A stretch of 9,433 nucleotides of DNA from Tannerella sp. (GTDB taxonomy: Bacteria > Bacteroidota > Bacteroidia > Bacteroidales > Tannerellaceae): positions 1 to 9,433 of the forward strand of contig JAISGW010000224.1 in assembly GCA_031262895.1 (NCBI GenBank), in the 5' to 3' direction. Below the pieces are notes generated by a model that was not told the DNA's origin, ran no database searches, and saw only the letters and a list, made by a program, of their open reading frames with translations. Of this stretch, positions 1 to 7,916 are shown piece by piece. The position numbers were made by a program, and so were the translations under genes. The stretch's first letter is position 1; each line of letters opens with the position of its first letter.

Positions 1-2699
1 GCGACAAGGCCTCGGCGCAAACGTCTATCTCCGGCCTGACACCTATTGCCATGTATCAGGACAATAAAGTTTCCAAAGGCACTTGGGTGAAGACGGTGAT
101 TGTAGACAGCCTTGTCAATGTGGCTACCTCTTCCAGTTTGAAAACGGCCATACAGCCCGGCCAGGAGTACCGGGTACGCATCCCTGTTCCCGACCCGGAA
201 GGTGTTTACCTCATCCGTTTAGGCGATAATAGCTTCGACCCGCAGACCCATGCCTTCACTGCTTGGAGTTGGGGCTTGAACAGTTTGAATGATGGTGCCC
301 CTGATGCCGACCAAGGCATAGGGGTGGCAGCAACAGCTTATCGCGATTGCGACTGGAGCGACCAGCTTATCCGCGCAGCCAAGCCTAACCTCTTCCCGGA
401 CTTGGCCAGCGTACAGGCTTACCAGTCGGTGGCCATTCCCGTTTTCGACAACGACATCCTGCCGGATGATTATTTCAGCAATACGACGAACCCTTGGAAG
501 GTGGAAACCAATACCGCTGCCACGACCCTCAACAGTTTCACCCTGTTGACGCAGCCCGTTGAAGGTACCTTAACCTTGATGGGTTCAAAGAAGAATTTAA
601 AGGTTTTGTACAAGAGCAATGGTGCCGACCAATTGACTTCGGCAGTCGATTCCTTCCGGTATCGTGCCATCTTCACCGACCCCGAAAATTCGTCTCAGAC
701 GCTGACAAAGCAAACGACCGTCTATGTATATGTATTACAGAACAGGGGTGCTTACGCTACTTGTGCGGGCGGCCTCAACGTCCAGTTGAAGCAGCAGCCG
801 ACGGGTGTGGTCTTTAACTGGTACAAGGCCGACAGCACGAGTTTCCTGCAAACAGGTGCTTCCCGTTATATAGATTTCAGCCAGACCACGACCGCCGATT
901 CCGTCTATATGATAGAGCCTAAGGTTACAGCTGCTTTTGCCGCCGATAGCTTGCAAGGCTATTATTTCCCCAAAGGACGGATGGTGTTCAAGAAGACGCT
1001 CAGCGGTGCAGCCGAGCAGATGCGTTGGACAGGGGACGCAAATAGCGATTGGAACAATCCGGACAACTGGGTGCAGGTGCTTGCCGACGGCAGTGAAATG
1101 CCCGTTACCTATGTGCCTACCCCCTGCACCAACGTGACGATTTCCTCCGGCGTGGATAATTACCCGGAGCTGGTGGATTCGGCTTACTGCCACGACATAG
1201 ACATGCAAGACCGGGCTATGTTGAAGAATCCTCACGTGCTGAATTATGATTCCGCGCGGGTGGAATTCAAGCTCAAACCTTCCGAACGCGACCGTTACCT
1301 GATGTGGTCGGCTCCCATGTTGGATATGGTGGCGGGCGACTACCACTTCGACAATCCTGCTACCGGCGATCCGGAATGGGGTGACTTCCAGCTCAGTATT
1401 TTCATGGGCTATGCGAACAGCTTTAGCTCTTCGCAAGCTCTCGTAGGCGCATTCCTCCCTTTGGGAAAAGCCTTCAACCTGAAATTGACGACGACCTCCC
1501 AGAATGCCGACAGCGTACTATGGTTCCCCAAACCGAATACGGAATACGTCGGTTCGGATGGCAATAAGATCTCTTTTACCGGTACCTACAAACGCATAAA
1601 CCTCGCCCGTTTCGTTACCGACGAGATGGAACCAGATGGTAAGGGTGATTACTTGGTGCCGGTGCAGTATTTCAGTGCCCAGATCACTAACGGGACGCTG
1701 CTTCAGGTGGTGAACCCTTACTTCGCCTATTTGAATTTTGACGATTTCTACCAAGCGAACAAGGATTCCATACAGAGCGGCTATTACCTCTGGGACGGGA
1801 AGACGGACGACGGCTTCGTAGGGGTAGTAGCCTCGGGTAGCAGCCGCTACCTCATTTCCTCATCCAAAACAGACTTTCTCAAGACGAGTCCCAATCAGAT
1901 ACCGCCGCTGCAATCCTTTATCGTGGCCAAGAACACGAACATAGGTTCGGCGGTAGTGCATGACATGCGCTATTCGCCCGCCTTCACCAGTACCAAGCCT
2001 TCGGCCTCTTATACTTTGAGGGCTGCGGACGTGCTTAGTGGCGGCCTCTTGCAAATCGGCCTGACGGAGGGTACGGCCTCGGCCTCGGCGGCCTTGGTTT
2101 ACGACTTGTCGGCTTCGTCCGGCCTCGACAGCCACGACTTGCCTCTGGCTACATCCGACGCCATGCCCCTCGCCCTCTCTACCTTGGTTAACGGGCAGAC
2201 CCCCCTGCTGATGAACAGCTCCAACGACTTCTCCTCGGCCGTCCTTCCCTTGGCCTTGAGCGCAAAGTCGGCAGGCGAAGCCACCTTGACTTTCACCGGC
2301 CTGAGCGACTTCGGCTACGACGTGTACCTGACGGACAAGACGAAGGGGAAGGAGACCCAATTGACGCCATCGTCCAACACCTATACCTTTACTCTGAGCA
2401 AGAGCGGGAGTATGACTGATCGTTTCAGCCTGCGCTTCGTTTATACCGGCCAGGGTGTCGTTACGGGAACAACGGAGCCTGAAGCAGACGCTACTTCCTT
2501 GCGTGCTACCGCCTTGACGAACGGCGGCTTTGAGGTGCGCGGCCTGCATCCCGGCACGATGCTGTATGTGTATGATGCCGGTGGACGCTTGATGTACCAA
2601 AAGAAAGTCACGGACGTTCAATGGACTGTCCCCGATTTGCAGATAAACGGCTTGTACGTCCTTGTCAACGACGGACGCTCCGTTAAGGCAAGGCTTTAA
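1..2699 (+). CDS. Large secreted/surface beta-rich protein with T9SS-like C-terminal domain (5' partial)
   Basis: The frame is open from the first complete codon at 3, so the first in-window ATG (51) is probably internal and the true start lies to the left; 898 residues are visible. Seen, numbering from codon 3: a cadherin/Ig-like stretch at about 140-246 containing VFDNDILPDDYF, as in bacterial surface proteins with tandem beta-sandwich repeats; a W-rich segment at about 341-358 (WTGDANSDWNNPDNW), common in long Bacteroidetes surface proteins; and a small C-terminal beta-sandwich at about 831-898 with YVYDAGGR and a GLYVLV strand near the end. That C-terminus resembles type IX secretion (Por) sorting domains, which guide export and anchoring in Bacteroidetes, but it could be a generic C-terminal Ig-like domain in a species without T9SS. 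No catalytic domain is recognised. Inference: exported adhesin or structural surface protein; substrate unknown. Confidence 0.8.
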   Translation, partial: DKASAQTSISGLTPIAMYQDNKVSKGTWVKTVIVDSLVNVATSSSLKTAIQPGQEYRVRIPVPDPEGVYLIRLGDNSFDPQTHAFTAWSWGLNSLNDGAPDADQGIGVAATAYRDCDWSDQLIRAAKPNLFPDLASVQAYQSVAIPVFDNDILPDDYFSNTTNPWKVETNTAATTLNSFTLLTQPVEGTLTLMGSKKNLKVLYKSNGADQLTSAVDSFRYRAIFTDPENSSQTLTKQTTVYVYVLQNRGAYATCAGGLNVQLKQQPTGVVFNWYKADSTSFLQTGASRYIDFSQTTTADSVYMIEPKVTAAFAADSLQGYYFPKGRMVFKKTLSGAAEQMRWTGDANSDWNNPDNWVQVLADGSEMPVTYVPTPCTNVTISSGVDNYPELVDSAYCHDIDMQDRAMLKNPHVLNYDSARVEFKLKPSERDRYLMWSAPMLDMVAGDYHFDNPATGDPEWGDFQLSIFMGYANSFSSSQALVGAFLPLGKAFNLKLTTTSQNADSVLWFPKPNTEYVGSDGNKISFTGTYKRINLARFVTDEMEPDGKGDYLVPVQYFSAQITNGTLLQVVNPYFAYLNFDDFYQANKDSIQSGYYLWDGKTDDGFVGVVASGSSRYLISSSKTDFLKTSPNQIPPLQSFIVAKNTNIGSAVVHDMRYSPAFTSTKPSASYTLRAADVLSGGLLQIGLTEGTASASAALVYDLSASSGLDSHDLPLATSDAMPLALSTLVNGQTPLLMNSSNDFSSAVLPLALSAKSAGEATLTFTGLSDFGYDVYLTDKTKGKETQLTPSSNTYTFTLSKSGSMTDRFSLRFVYTGQGVVTGTTEPEADATSLRATALTNGGFEVRGLHPGTMLYVYDAGGRLMYQKKVTDVQWTVPDLQINGLYVLVNDGRSVKARL

Positions 2700-2714
2700 A
2701 CGAGTTGTGCCGTT

Positions 2715-2767
2715 TGAATTATGCGCCATGGGTGGTTGCCGACCGACCACCCATGGCGCATAATTCA
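2715..2767. terminator. Perfect 22-bp inverted repeat, likely terminator hairpin
   Basis: Arms 2715-2736 and 2746-2767 are exact reverse complements over 22 bp, with a 9-nt loop. The hairpin begins 15 nt after the stop codon of the surface protein gene and its outer pairs are A/T-rich, followed by an AT-rich stretch rather than a clean U-tract. Position favours transcription termination. The length and perfection exceed what a terminator needs, so a palindromic repeat element is the alternative. Confidence 0.6.
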
Positions 2768-2797
2768 TAATAATTATAGGATTGTAGAGAAAATCCC

Positions 2798-2805
2798 TAC
2801 TTTTG
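2798..2805 (+). promoter_or_regulatory. Bacteroidetes -7 promoter element for the AraC-type regulator
   Basis: TACTTTTG matches the Bacteroidetes TAnnTTTG -7 consensus and lies 35 nt before the ATG at 2841, giving a predicted leader of about 30 nt. No good TTTG/TTG -33 element is visible at the usual spacing. This is the only plausible promoter between the hairpin and the regulator gene. Confidence 0.5.
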
Positions 2806-2840
2806 TGGAAAATGAATAGCTAGCTTTCAATGGAAAAAAT

Positions 2841-3725
2841 ATGGTAAACTATCGACTTAAAGTTCAAGATCCGCTTTCTTTACGGTTATACACCCCTGTC
2901 CGTCCGGTTGGTTTCCGGATAATGGAACTGAATTCCGGGGAAAAGGAATCGTTTTTTCGTAATTTGGACAGGAATTACAATTACCTCGTGTTTTGGTTGG
3001 AAGGGAAAGCCCTGCTTCGTTGCAACGAGTTCAGCGGGCAAACCATAGAGGAAGGGCAGATGGTGCTCGTCCCGATGGCGGCCGACTTGGCCTGCCGCTG
3101 TCAGAGCCATTGCCGCCTGATGACTTTCGGCTTTGAAAAGTTCTTCGAATTGTCGGAAAGGGAATACGTGCATGCCGTAAGTGCCTTGGCCGCCAATGCG
3201 ACCGATAGCTTCCAGCCGATAGCCATCAAGCCTCCTTTGGAGAAATTCCTCAAGGGGTTGGAAGTTTATTTGAGGAAAGGGGTGAACCGTTCGCTCCTGC
3301 ACAAGCTCAAACACGCCGAGCTTACCATGCTGCTGCATTCTTTTTATACGGTAGACGAAATGGCGAATATTTTTCATTCGGTGGCTGGCAAGAGTATCGA
3401 TTTCCGCATCAGGGTGATGCGCAATTACAGAAAAGTGGAACATGTGGAGGAGTTGGCAACCTTGTTTGGCACAGAAAAACGCGCTTTTGGGCGACAATTT
3501 AAGGAAGAATTTGGCACCTCTCCTTATCAATGGCTGCTTGCCCAAAAGGGCAAGCACATCCTCTTCAGCTTGGCTACTGAGGGATTGAGCATGGATTCGA
3601 TAAGAAAGGAACACGGCTTTAAGTTTCCAGGCCACTTTACTCGTTTTTGCAAGGAGCAATTTCAAGCAACTCCTACGGAATTGGTAGAAAAACTGCGCTG
3701 TAAGAAGGAGAACCCTGACCGTTAA
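2841..3725 (+). CDS. AraC/XylS family transcriptional regulator
   Basis: A 294-residue cytoplasmic DNA-binding regulator. Residues 1-100 are beta-rich and cupin-like (FWLEGKALLRC, then EEGQMVLVPM), the usual sensing/dimerisation half. About 190-288 form the double helix-turn-helix of the AraC family: first HTH about 199-222 (HVEELATLFGTEKRAFGRQFKEE), with GTSPYQWLLAQ linking to the second, about 247-281, which ends in FTRFCKEQFQATPTE, a close match to the family signature. The length is typical. The ATG at 2841 is chosen because the two nearby upstream ATGs (2812, 2830) hit stops at once and 2841 sits just after a TAnnTTTG promoter. It follows the surface protein gene on the same strand but is separated from it by a strong hairpin, so it probably has its own transcript. 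Control of the surface protein is possible but not shown. The ligand and targets are unknown. Confidence 0.9.
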   Translation: MVNYRLKVQDPLSLRLYTPVRPVGFRIMELNSGEKESFFRNLDRNYNYLVFWLEGKALLRCNEFSGQTIEEGQMVLVPMAADLACRCQSHCRLMTFGFEKFFELSEREYVHAVSALAANATDSFQPIAIKPPLEKFLKGLEVYLRKGVNRSLLHKLKHAELTMLLHSFYTVDEMANIFHSVAGKSIDFRIRVMRNYRKVEHVEELATLFGTEKRAFGRQFKEEFGTSPYQWLLAQKGKHILFSLATEGLSMDSIRKEHGFKFPGHFTRFCKEQFQATPTELVEKLRCKKENPDR

Positions 3726-3729
3726 GGGA

Positions 3730-3754
3730 GGGGGGAGCGTCCCCCCGCTGGGGG
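3730..3754. terminator. G/C-run hairpin between convergent genes
   Basis: Five bases after the regulator stop, GGGGGGA (3730-3736) pairs with TCCCCCC (3740-3746) around a GCG loop. The same C-run can instead pair with GGGGG at 3750-3754 around GCT, so two exclusive hairpins are possible. No U-tract follows directly. On the other strand, downstream of the mutS2 stop, only weak stems are visible (3801-3805 with 3815-3819). It probably ends transcription of the regulator gene. Confidence 0.5.
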
Positions 3755-3819
3755 ACTGCTCATTTGTAAAACAAACAAACGGGGCTTTTTGTTCGAGGGC
3801 TTAGCATCTTTTAAGCTAA

Positions 3820-6279
3820 TCATTCATCCAGTTCGACGACGGTGATGCCTGCGCCGCCGAATTGCACGTGTTCGTCGTGGAAACGGCGCACGCCGGACAG
3901 GCCGCCAAGATAATCGCGGATGACTTGCCGCAGGGCGCCGGTGCCGGTGCCGTGCAGAATGCGTAGGGGGGAGACGCCGACGAGGATGGCGTCGTCAATG
4001 AAATAAGCGACGGCTTGCAAGGCTTCGTCGCCGCGCATGCCGCGCACGTCGATTTCCTGCTTGAAATGCAGCCTCTTTTCGTGGATGCTGTCGGCGGTCT
4101 GTGTGCTAAGGAAGGTATCTTTGCGGCTCTCCTTTTTCAGTTGGCTTTTGCTCACCTTTTCGAGCCGCTTCAACTTGACGGTACTCTTAATCATGCCGAA
4201 GGCCACGGTGGCCTCTTCGCCTTGCACCGACAGCACTTGGCCGGGCGAGGTCTGCCCGTCAAGGCGCACGGCATCACCGACGGCGATGGGCGCGGGCGCC
4301 GGTGATGCCTGTTTCTTCTCTTTGCGGGCTTGCCGCCTTTTGATTTTTTCCGCTTCGCGGCCGAGGCGGTCCTCGGCTCCTTCGGCTGTAAGCACGGAGG
4401 CCTTAAAGGCTTCAAGCGCCTGCCTGGCCAGCCGGGTCTGTTCTTTCTCGGCCTGGGCTTCCTTGATTTGACGGATAGTGTTCTCTATACGGGCGTTGCT
4501 TTCGGCCAGGATGCGGGCGGCCTCGGCTTTGGCTTCACGCAGGATGTCTTTGCGCTGCTTGTCGACCTCGGTGATGTCTTTCTCGTAGCGGGCCGAGAGT
4601 TCTTCTATCTTTTTCTCCTGTCGGCGGATGTTCTCGCGTTTGTTTTCCCAATAACGTTTGTCGCGCACGATGTCCTGCAGGTACTTGTCTGTATGGATGT
4701 AGTCGGAGCCGACCTTTTCGGAGGCCTTGCGGATGACTTCTTCGGGTAAACCCGTCTTGCGGGCGATTTCTACGGCGAAGGAGCTGCCCGGTCTGCCGAT
4801 GGAGAGTTGGAAGAGCGGCTGCATCAGATGGCGATCGTAAAGCATGGCGCCGTTGACGATGCCCGGCGTCTCCTGGGCGAAATGCTTGAGGTTTTGGTAA
4901 TGGGTGGTGATGACGCCGTAAGCGCCTTTTTGATTGAAGCGTTCCAGCAAGGCTTCGGCCAGGGCGCCGCCTATTTGCGGTTCGGTGCCGCTGCCGAATT
5001 CATCAATGAGCAGCAGGCTGTGGCCGTCGGCATGGCGGTCGAACTGTTTCATGTTCAGCAGGTGCGAGCTGTAGGTGCTCAGGTCGTCTTCTATGCTTTG
5101 TTCGTCGCCTATGTCAATGAAGAGGCTGTCGAAGAGGCCGGTGCGCGAGCGTTCGTAAAGGGGAATGAGCATGCCGCATTGCAGCATGTATTGCAGCAGG
5201 CCCACCGTTTTCAGGCAGACCGATTTGCCGCCGGCGTTGGGCCCGGAGATGAGCAGGATGCGTTGTCTCTCGTTCAGTTCGATGTCGAGCGGCACCACCT
5301 CCTTGCCTTGTTGCTTGTGCGAGAGGTAGAGCAGCGGGTGCACGGCGCGTAACCAGTCGAGCAAAGGTTCCGCATGCAGTTCGGGGCGGATGGCGCCTGT
5401 CTCTTGGGCGAAGAGCGCCTTGGCACGGATGAAATCAATTTCGGCCAGGAAATCGTAGGAGCGGAGGATGTCGGGCGCCAGCGGCCGGATGAAGTCGGTC
5501 GTTTCCGTAAGTATGCGCATGATTTCGCGGCGTTCGTCGGCTTCCAGTTCCCGGATGCGGTTATTGGCTTCGACCACGGCTTCCGGTTCGATGAAGACGG
5601 TCTTCCCGCTGGCCGACTCGTCATGCACGATGCCCCGTATTTTCCGTTTGGAAGCGGGGGCTGCGGGAATCATCAGTCTGCCGTCGCGCAGGGTGGGCGA
5701 GACGTCCTTGTCGACTAAGCCTTCGGCTTGCGCGGCGCGCAGTATGCTTTGCAGGGAGCGGGAGATGCCGGCCGTGGTGGAGGCCAGGTCGCGCCGTATT
5801 TGCGCCAGGGTAGGGGAGGCGTTGTCCTTGACGTGGCCGAATTTGTCGAGGATGCCGCCGATGCGCCCGATGATTTGCGGGAAGAGGCCGACGTCTGCCG
5901 CCAAGGCCGCCAGAGCCGGGTAAGCGGGCGTTTCCTCTTCCCCGTTCCCGTGAAGGAAACGTACGATGGCCTGGATGGTTTCCAGCGAACGCTTCAGGTC
6001 GAAGAGTTCCTTTTCTTCAAGGAAGGTGCCTTCGGGGCGGATGCGGCGCAGGGAGTGGCGCAGGTCGAAGAAATAGTCGGAGGGGAACTCCTCCCCGCTT
6101 TGGAGCAGGCGCAGAAAATCACTGCTCCGGTCTAATTCGCTGCTGACTTGCGCGTAGTCGGCCGAAAAAGCCATCTCCGCCACGCGCTCTTCGCCCAGCG
6201 GGCTGAGGCACAGCCCGGAAACCAAGCGGCGCACCTGGTCGAAACCCGTCTTTGCCTCGAAATTTCCGGGATATATCAT
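3820..6279 (-). CDS. mutS2: Endonuclease/ATPase MutS2 with Smr domain
   Basis: An 819-residue MutS2, near the usual family length of about 780-830. In order: N-terminal MutS core/lever region (about 1-330); ABC-type ATPase with Walker A GPNAGGKS (346-353), signature region DDLSTYSSHL (about 398-407), Walker B LLLIDEFGSGTEP (422-433) and TTH switch (458-460); a long charged coiled coil (about 520-660); a small KOW-like barrel (about 664-710); and a C-terminal Smr nuclease domain with DVRGMRGDEA (744-753) and HGTGTGALR (776-784). It lacks the mismatch-recognition N-terminal domain of MutS. Known family roles are suppression of homologous recombination by cutting branched DNA, and splitting collided ribosomes (shown in Bacillus). 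The start is the ATG at 6279, which gives the canonical MIYPGNFEAKTGFDQVR N-terminus; a 68-residue longer frame lies wholly inside the upstream gene and is rejected. It overlaps that gene's stop as ATGA. Confidence 0.95.
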   Translation of the reverse strand: MIYPGNFEAKTGFDQVRRLVSGLCLSPLGEERVAEMAFSADYAQVSSELDRSSDFLRLLQSGEEFPSDYFFDLRHSLRRIRPEGTFLEEKELFDLKRSLETIQAIVRFLHGNGEEETPAYPALAALAADVGLFPQIIGRIGGILDKFGHVKDNASPTLAQIRRDLASTTAGISRSLQSILRAAQAEGLVDKDVSPTLRDGRLMIPAAPASKRKIRGIVHDESASGKTVFIEPEAVVEANNRIRELEADERREIMRILTETTDFIRPLAPDILRSYDFLAEIDFIRAKALFAQETGAIRPELHAEPLLDWLRAVHPLLYLSHKQQGKEVVPLDIELNERQRILLISGPNAGGKSVCLKTVGLLQYMLQCGMLIPLYERSRTGLFDSLFIDIGDEQSIEDDLSTYSSHLLNMKQFDRHADGHSLLLIDEFGSGTEPQIGGALAEALLERFNQKGAYGVITTHYQNLKHFAQETPGIVNGAMLYDRHLMQPLFQLSIGRPGSSFAVEIARKTGLPEEVIRKASEKVGSDYIHTDKYLQDIVRDKRYWENKRENIRRQEKKIEELSARYEKDITEVDKQRKDILREAKAEAARILAESNARIENTIRQIKEAQAEKEQTRLARQALEAFKASVLTAEGAEDRLGREAEKIKRRQARKEKKQASPAPAPIAVGDAVRLDGQTSPGQVLSVQGEEATVAFGMIKSTVKLKRLEKVSKSQLKKESRKDTFLSTQTADSIHEKRLHFKQEIDVRGMRGDEALQAVAYFIDDAILVGVSPLRILHGTGTGALRQVIRDYLGGLSGVRRFHDEHVQFGGAGITVVELDE

Positions 6280-7703
6280 TTGATTTCTATCGTCGTCTCC
6301 TTGTGCATGGTAGGCTGGACGGTGATTTTCATCCGCTCTTTCCCCCGGACGATTTGGAACAGGCAACTGTTCTCGCCCGAGGCATCCACGTAGGGCGCGA
6401 ATTTGTACAAATAGGAGAAGGCCGTGAGGTTGGCGTCGTTGCCGAAGGCCTCGGCCACTTGGGCGTAATGCAGCTTGTCCCAATACATGCAGTGGCTGAA
6501 TCCGTTGGCGTCGGTAAAGAGCGTCCGTTGGTCGCGCAACGATATGGTGTGCAGGATGAAGGCCTTGTAGGCCGCGGTGAAATCTTTAGCCGAATGGTTC
6601 ATGCTCAGTCCGTCTATGCGCTCCACGCGGTCGCCGGGCTGCAGTCCGGCCGCAGCCGCAGGCGAACCCGGTGCTACGGCGGCCACCTGGTCGAGCTGGT
6701 TGATGTCGTAGCTGATGCCCGTGTAATTATAGGCTTTCAGATTGACGAGGAATTGCACGTTGCGCGAATATTTGGTGTAAGGATATTGCATGAGCATCAG
6801 AGGCAATTGGGCCTGGGCGTAGTTCTCCAAGCTGAAGGGGCCGCTGAGCAGCTCGTTGGCCACGCATTCCCAGAGGATGCGCCCCGGTTTGCTGCGTTGG
6901 TCGACCAAACGCACGCCTAATTGCAGGAGATATTCGGCTTCCGATTCGGCCACGGTGTTGGGCAGGAAGGGGAATTGCGCCATTTCCTGCTTGGCGCAGT
7001 CGTAGCGGAAGCTCGTGGGCCGCGTCGGCGCGTGCAGGCCGCTGTAATTGGGGTTCTTCTTATAATAATAGTAAGTCTCCACCCGGATGTCGGGCTTGTC
7101 GGCCCGGTATGTCATGCCTTTTTTGAGCAGCTCCTTCTCAATGACGGCGTTGATGATTTTGTCGCGTCGGCGGTTAGCCGTGTCTATGGGGGCGAAGGCG
7201 AAGGTCTTGTAGGCGGCGTAACGGATGCTGGTGTCGGCGACGGCATTGGTCGTGAAGGGGCAGGTGAAGAGGCGTTCGCTGGTGTTCTCCAAGCTGTACA
7301 TGGCGAAGGCCTCCGCCAACTGGTCCTCGGCAATGGCGTCGGTACGCTTGCAGTCCTTGGCTACGGTGACTTCCTTGTCGTCGTCGGCGATGTCGGCCAC
7401 TTCGAGCGTCACCTGGTCTTTCCCCTGCGGGTTCAAGAGGCCGTCAACGTCGTTTCGGCCTAAGCCGGCCAGTTCGATGCCGTCGATGGAGAGGAGCACG
7501 TCGCCCGCCTTTAGCCCGGCCAATTCGGCGGAGGAGTAGGGGAAGATTTCGGTAATGACCGGCTTGCCTAATCCCCAATGTGGGGAGCGGCTGATTTCGT
7601 AAGCGAAGCCCGGGCGACATATCTGTGGGTCTTGGCCTTGGGCGGCGGCCGTCAGGGCGGCGGCCGACAGCAAAGCAGCAAACATCAAACGTTTCATCAT
7701 CAT
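6276..7703 (-). CDS. Secreted PDZ - DUF4136-like - PDZ protein
   Basis: A 475-residue protein with a clear signal peptide (MMMKRLMFAALLSAAALTAAAQ, cleavage near AAA-QG at about 21-22), so periplasmic or envelope-located. Seen: PDZ-like domain 1 at about 47-105 (SSAELAGLKAGDVLLSIDG); a central region, about 160-312, with the pattern of the DUF4136 lipoprotein family (YAAYKTFAFAP, then KGMTYRADKPDIRVETYYYY); and PDZ-like domain 2 beginning about 328 (GSPAAAAGLQPGDRVERIDG). The closing strands of PDZ 2 appear only at about 447-464 (CLFQIVRGKERMKITVQP), implying an insertion of roughly 60-70 residues. No protease triad or other catalytic motif is evident, so a binding or scaffold role is inferred. 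There are three tandem ATG codons at 7703, 7700 and 7697; the first is used here, any could be real. Its TGA overlaps the mutS2 ATG, so the two are translationally coupled. A TAATTTTG promoter lies 30 nt upstream. Confidence 0.85.
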   Translation of the reverse strand: MMMKRLMFAALLSAAALTAAAQGQDPQICRPGFAYEISRSPHWGLGKPVITEIFPYSSAELAGLKAGDVLLSIDGIELAGLGRNDVDGLLNPQGKDQVTLEVADIADDDKEVTVAKDCKRTDAIAEDQLAEAFAMYSLENTSERLFTCPFTTNAVADTSIRYAAYKTFAFAPIDTANRRRDKIINAVIEKELLKKGMTYRADKPDIRVETYYYYKKNPNYSGLHAPTRPTSFRYDCAKQEMAQFPFLPNTVAESEAEYLLQLGVRLVDQRSKPGRILWECVANELLSGPFSLENYAQAQLPLMLMQYPYTKYSRNVQFLVNLKAYNYTGISYDINQLDQVAAVAPGSPAAAAGLQPGDRVERIDGLSMNHSAKDFTAAYKAFILHTISLRDQRTLFTDANGFSHCMYWDKLHYAQVAEAFGNDANLTAFSYLYKFAPYVDASGENSCLFQIVRGKERMKITVQPTMHKETTIEIK

Positions 7704-7728
7704 AGAAGGGTATATTGAAGCATAATCA

Positions 7729-7916
7729 TCCGCAAAATTAAGAATAAAAGTGGTGAGTTATGAGATATAAGTTATAAGTTGAGATTATAAGACTATGAGA
7801 CGCTAAGACTATTAGACTAATAAGGCCAAGAGTTTCATCTCATAGTCTTACAGTCTTATGGTCTTACAGTCTCAATTCATAACGCATAATTCATAACTTT
7901 CTGTTATTTTTGCGGA
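7729..7916. repeat. Long imperfect inverted repeat with outward-facing promoter elements at both ends
   Basis: The outer 9 bases are exact complements (TCCGCAAAA at 7729-7737, TTTTGCGGA at 7908-7916). Inside, 7756-7793 and 7861-7898 are inverted copies matching at 30 of 38 positions, mostly differing by transitions, and TATGAGA (7794-7800) matches TCTCATA (7838-7844). The right arm has a 16-nt extra unit (7845-7860) built from the local TAAGACTAT-type repeat. The central loop (7801-7837) carries more of the same unit. Each end carries TAnnTTTG pointing outward: TAATTTTG on minus, TATTTTTG on plus. There is no transposase and no evident target-site duplication. It could be a degenerate mobile repeat or a local intergenic regulatory element. 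Confidence 0.6.
7733..7740 (-). promoter_or_regulatory. -7 promoter element for the PDZ-mutS2 operon
   Basis: On the minus strand TAATTTTG, continuing as TAATTTTGCGG, matches TAnnTTTG and ends 30 nt before the first ATG, predicting a leader of about 20-25 nt. No clear -33 element is seen. It forms one end of the inverted repeat described at 7729-7916. Confidence 0.55.

Noticed and set aside
51..53. ATG at 51 as the true start of the surface protein
   Set aside because: The frame is open for 16 codons upstream to the window edge and the residues after it do not form a signal peptide, so the gene most likely starts outside the window.
1860..2768. 302-codon minus-strand frame opposite the surface protein
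   Set aside because: Low-complexity G/R/Q-rich translation with no domain; it is the complement of a well-supported coding frame and crosses into the hairpin.
4807..6135. Plus-strand frames (up to 181 codons) opposite mutS2
   Set aside because: Antisense shadows produced by GC-rich codon use in mutS2; no independent start or domain evidence.
6280..6483. 68-residue N-terminal extension of MutS2
   Set aside because: It lies wholly within the PDZ protein gene in another frame, is Arg/Gln/Pro-rich with no MutS2 character, and the canonical N-terminus begins at the ATG at 6279.
6252..7463. Long plus-strand frames (222 and 180 codons) opposite the PDZ protein gene
   Set aside because: Val/Gly/Glu-rich shadow translations of a strongly supported minus-strand gene; no recognised motifs.
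7729..7916. Complete insertion sequence
   Set aside because: No transposase frame, no clear target-site duplication, and arms are imperfect; at most a non-autonomous or decayed element.
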